A stretch of 64,000 nucleotides of DNA from Byssochlamys sp. IMV 00236 (taxonomy: Eukaryota; Ascomycota; Eurotiomycetes; Eurotiales; Thermoascaceae), in assembly GCA_001931875.2 (NCBI GenBank), contig MSJH02000794.1, positions 124,001 through 188,000 on the forward strand, in the 5' to 3' direction. Position 1 is the stretch's first letter; every line of letters starts with the position of its first letter. Under the pieces are notes generated by a model. The model had not been told where the DNA came from and did not search any database. It worked only from the letters and a program-made list of their open reading frames with translations. Both the position numbers and the translations under genes were made by a program. This document shows, piece after piece, positions 63,599 to 64,000 of the stretch.

Positions 63599-64000
63599 AT
63601 GTTAGTGGAAATAACTGCGACTTCTGCTCTCGAAATCTCACACTACAGCGTCTTGGTCATCGGATTCGGCCCCGTTGGGCTATCCGCTGCCTGTCTCCTT
63701 GAGCGGCGCGAAATCCCAACATTGGTCATCGACAGACACTAAGTGCGTCGAGGTAAGCCTAAGGCTTATGCATTGAATCCTCGCACTCCGGAGATATTTA
63801 GTCAGTGTGGTCTTGATATAGCATACCTGCGAGAGCAAGGAGTTAGTTAATCCCAACAGCGTTAATGTAGTTCGCTTTGTCGATGACTTCTACGGCTATA
63901 GGTATGGGCAACTTAAGTATAAGCAAAAATGCTAAGGATATGACACCAGGCGGCCCTTTTTAACTGCTGGTAGGACAGGTAAACGGCCTGTATAACGATC
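63599..64000 (+). pseudogene. FAD-binding aromatic hydroxylase/monooxygenase, broken, runs off window
   Basis: Starts MLVEITATSALEISHYS and has the FAD motif VLVIGFGPVGLSAACLLERR followed by TLVIDRH, as in PheA/TfdB-type flavin hydroxylases (FAD_binding_3). A TAA at 63740-63742 follows RH; the frame then continues with KPKAYALNPRTPEIFSQCGLD, a conserved block (normally ALNPRTLEIF). After REQG the frame shifts and reads NPNSVNVVRFVDDFYG, again family-like, then another stop. So at least one nonsense change and one frameshift. The 3' end is outside the window. The gene would have oxidised an aromatic or polyketide substrate. Confidence 0.75.

Overview
The window is nuclear DNA of a filamentous ascomycete, most likely an Aspergillus/Penicillium-type (Eurotiales) mould. 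Genes are interrupted by short introns (mostly 48-160 nt) with GTRNGY donors, CTRAY-like branch sites and YAG acceptors. Proteins include typical mould families: CSN12, a NACHT/STAND receptor, a hydrophobin, an MRJP-like secreted protein, GMC and FAD enzymes, and a fungal transcription-factor domain. No bacterial-style operons, rRNA or credible tRNA genes were seen. All exon joins were read by eye from splice signals and reading frame; no transcript or database evidence was available.

Layout. 1-10 kb: PCI-domain CSN12 homologue (+), secreted MRJP/yellow-family protein (+), atypical SDR (-), large histidine-phosphatase protein (+). 10-16 kb: UshA/5'-nucleotidase-like metallophosphoesterase with a GC-AG intron (+), classical SDR (+), ECM4-type glutathionyl-hydroquinone reductase (-). 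16.4-17.05 kb: a 605-bp non-autonomous DNA transposon with ~107-bp terminal inverted repeats and a perfect 9-bp target duplication, Mutator-like in form, with a telomere-like interior. 17-20.7 kb: gene-poor, with remnants of a decayed gene. 20.7-30.9 kb: multi-pass membrane protein (+), histidine acid phosphatase (+), Nup53/Nup35-like RRM protein (+), nascent-polypeptide-associated complex beta subunit (-), RDH-like SDR (-). 31-35 kb: about 4 kb without a recognisable gene. 35-41 kb: a small class I hydrophobin assembled from three exons (+), an AAAP amino-acid transporter (+), a PI-PLC-like phosphodiesterase (-). 41.2-45.9 kb: a fungal NLR (helical N domain, NACHT, repeats, two C2H2 fingers; -). 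46.9-54.6 kb: three co-oriented genes: flavin monooxygenase (in-frame stop), transcription-factor-domain protein, GMC oxidoreductase. 55-64 kb: unknown protein (-), zinc alcohol dehydrogenase (-), a broken hevein-repeat gene (+), unknown 478-aa protein (-), and a broken FAD hydroxylase running off the window (+).

How the genes fit together. The first ~30 kb and 36-41 kb mix housekeeping genes (CSN12, NAC beta, nucleoporin, transporter) with general metabolism. From ~41 kb on the content becomes accessory: self/non-self receptor, oxidative enzymes with a putative regulator, several broken genes, and AT-rich empty stretches. The 47-55 kb trio could be a small catabolic or secondary-metabolite cluster that is decaying. 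The most interesting signals are the transposon, the three-way splice choice in NAC beta (including a possible one-nucleotide exon), the NLR with zinc-finger tail and frame break, and the decayed hevein-repeat gene.
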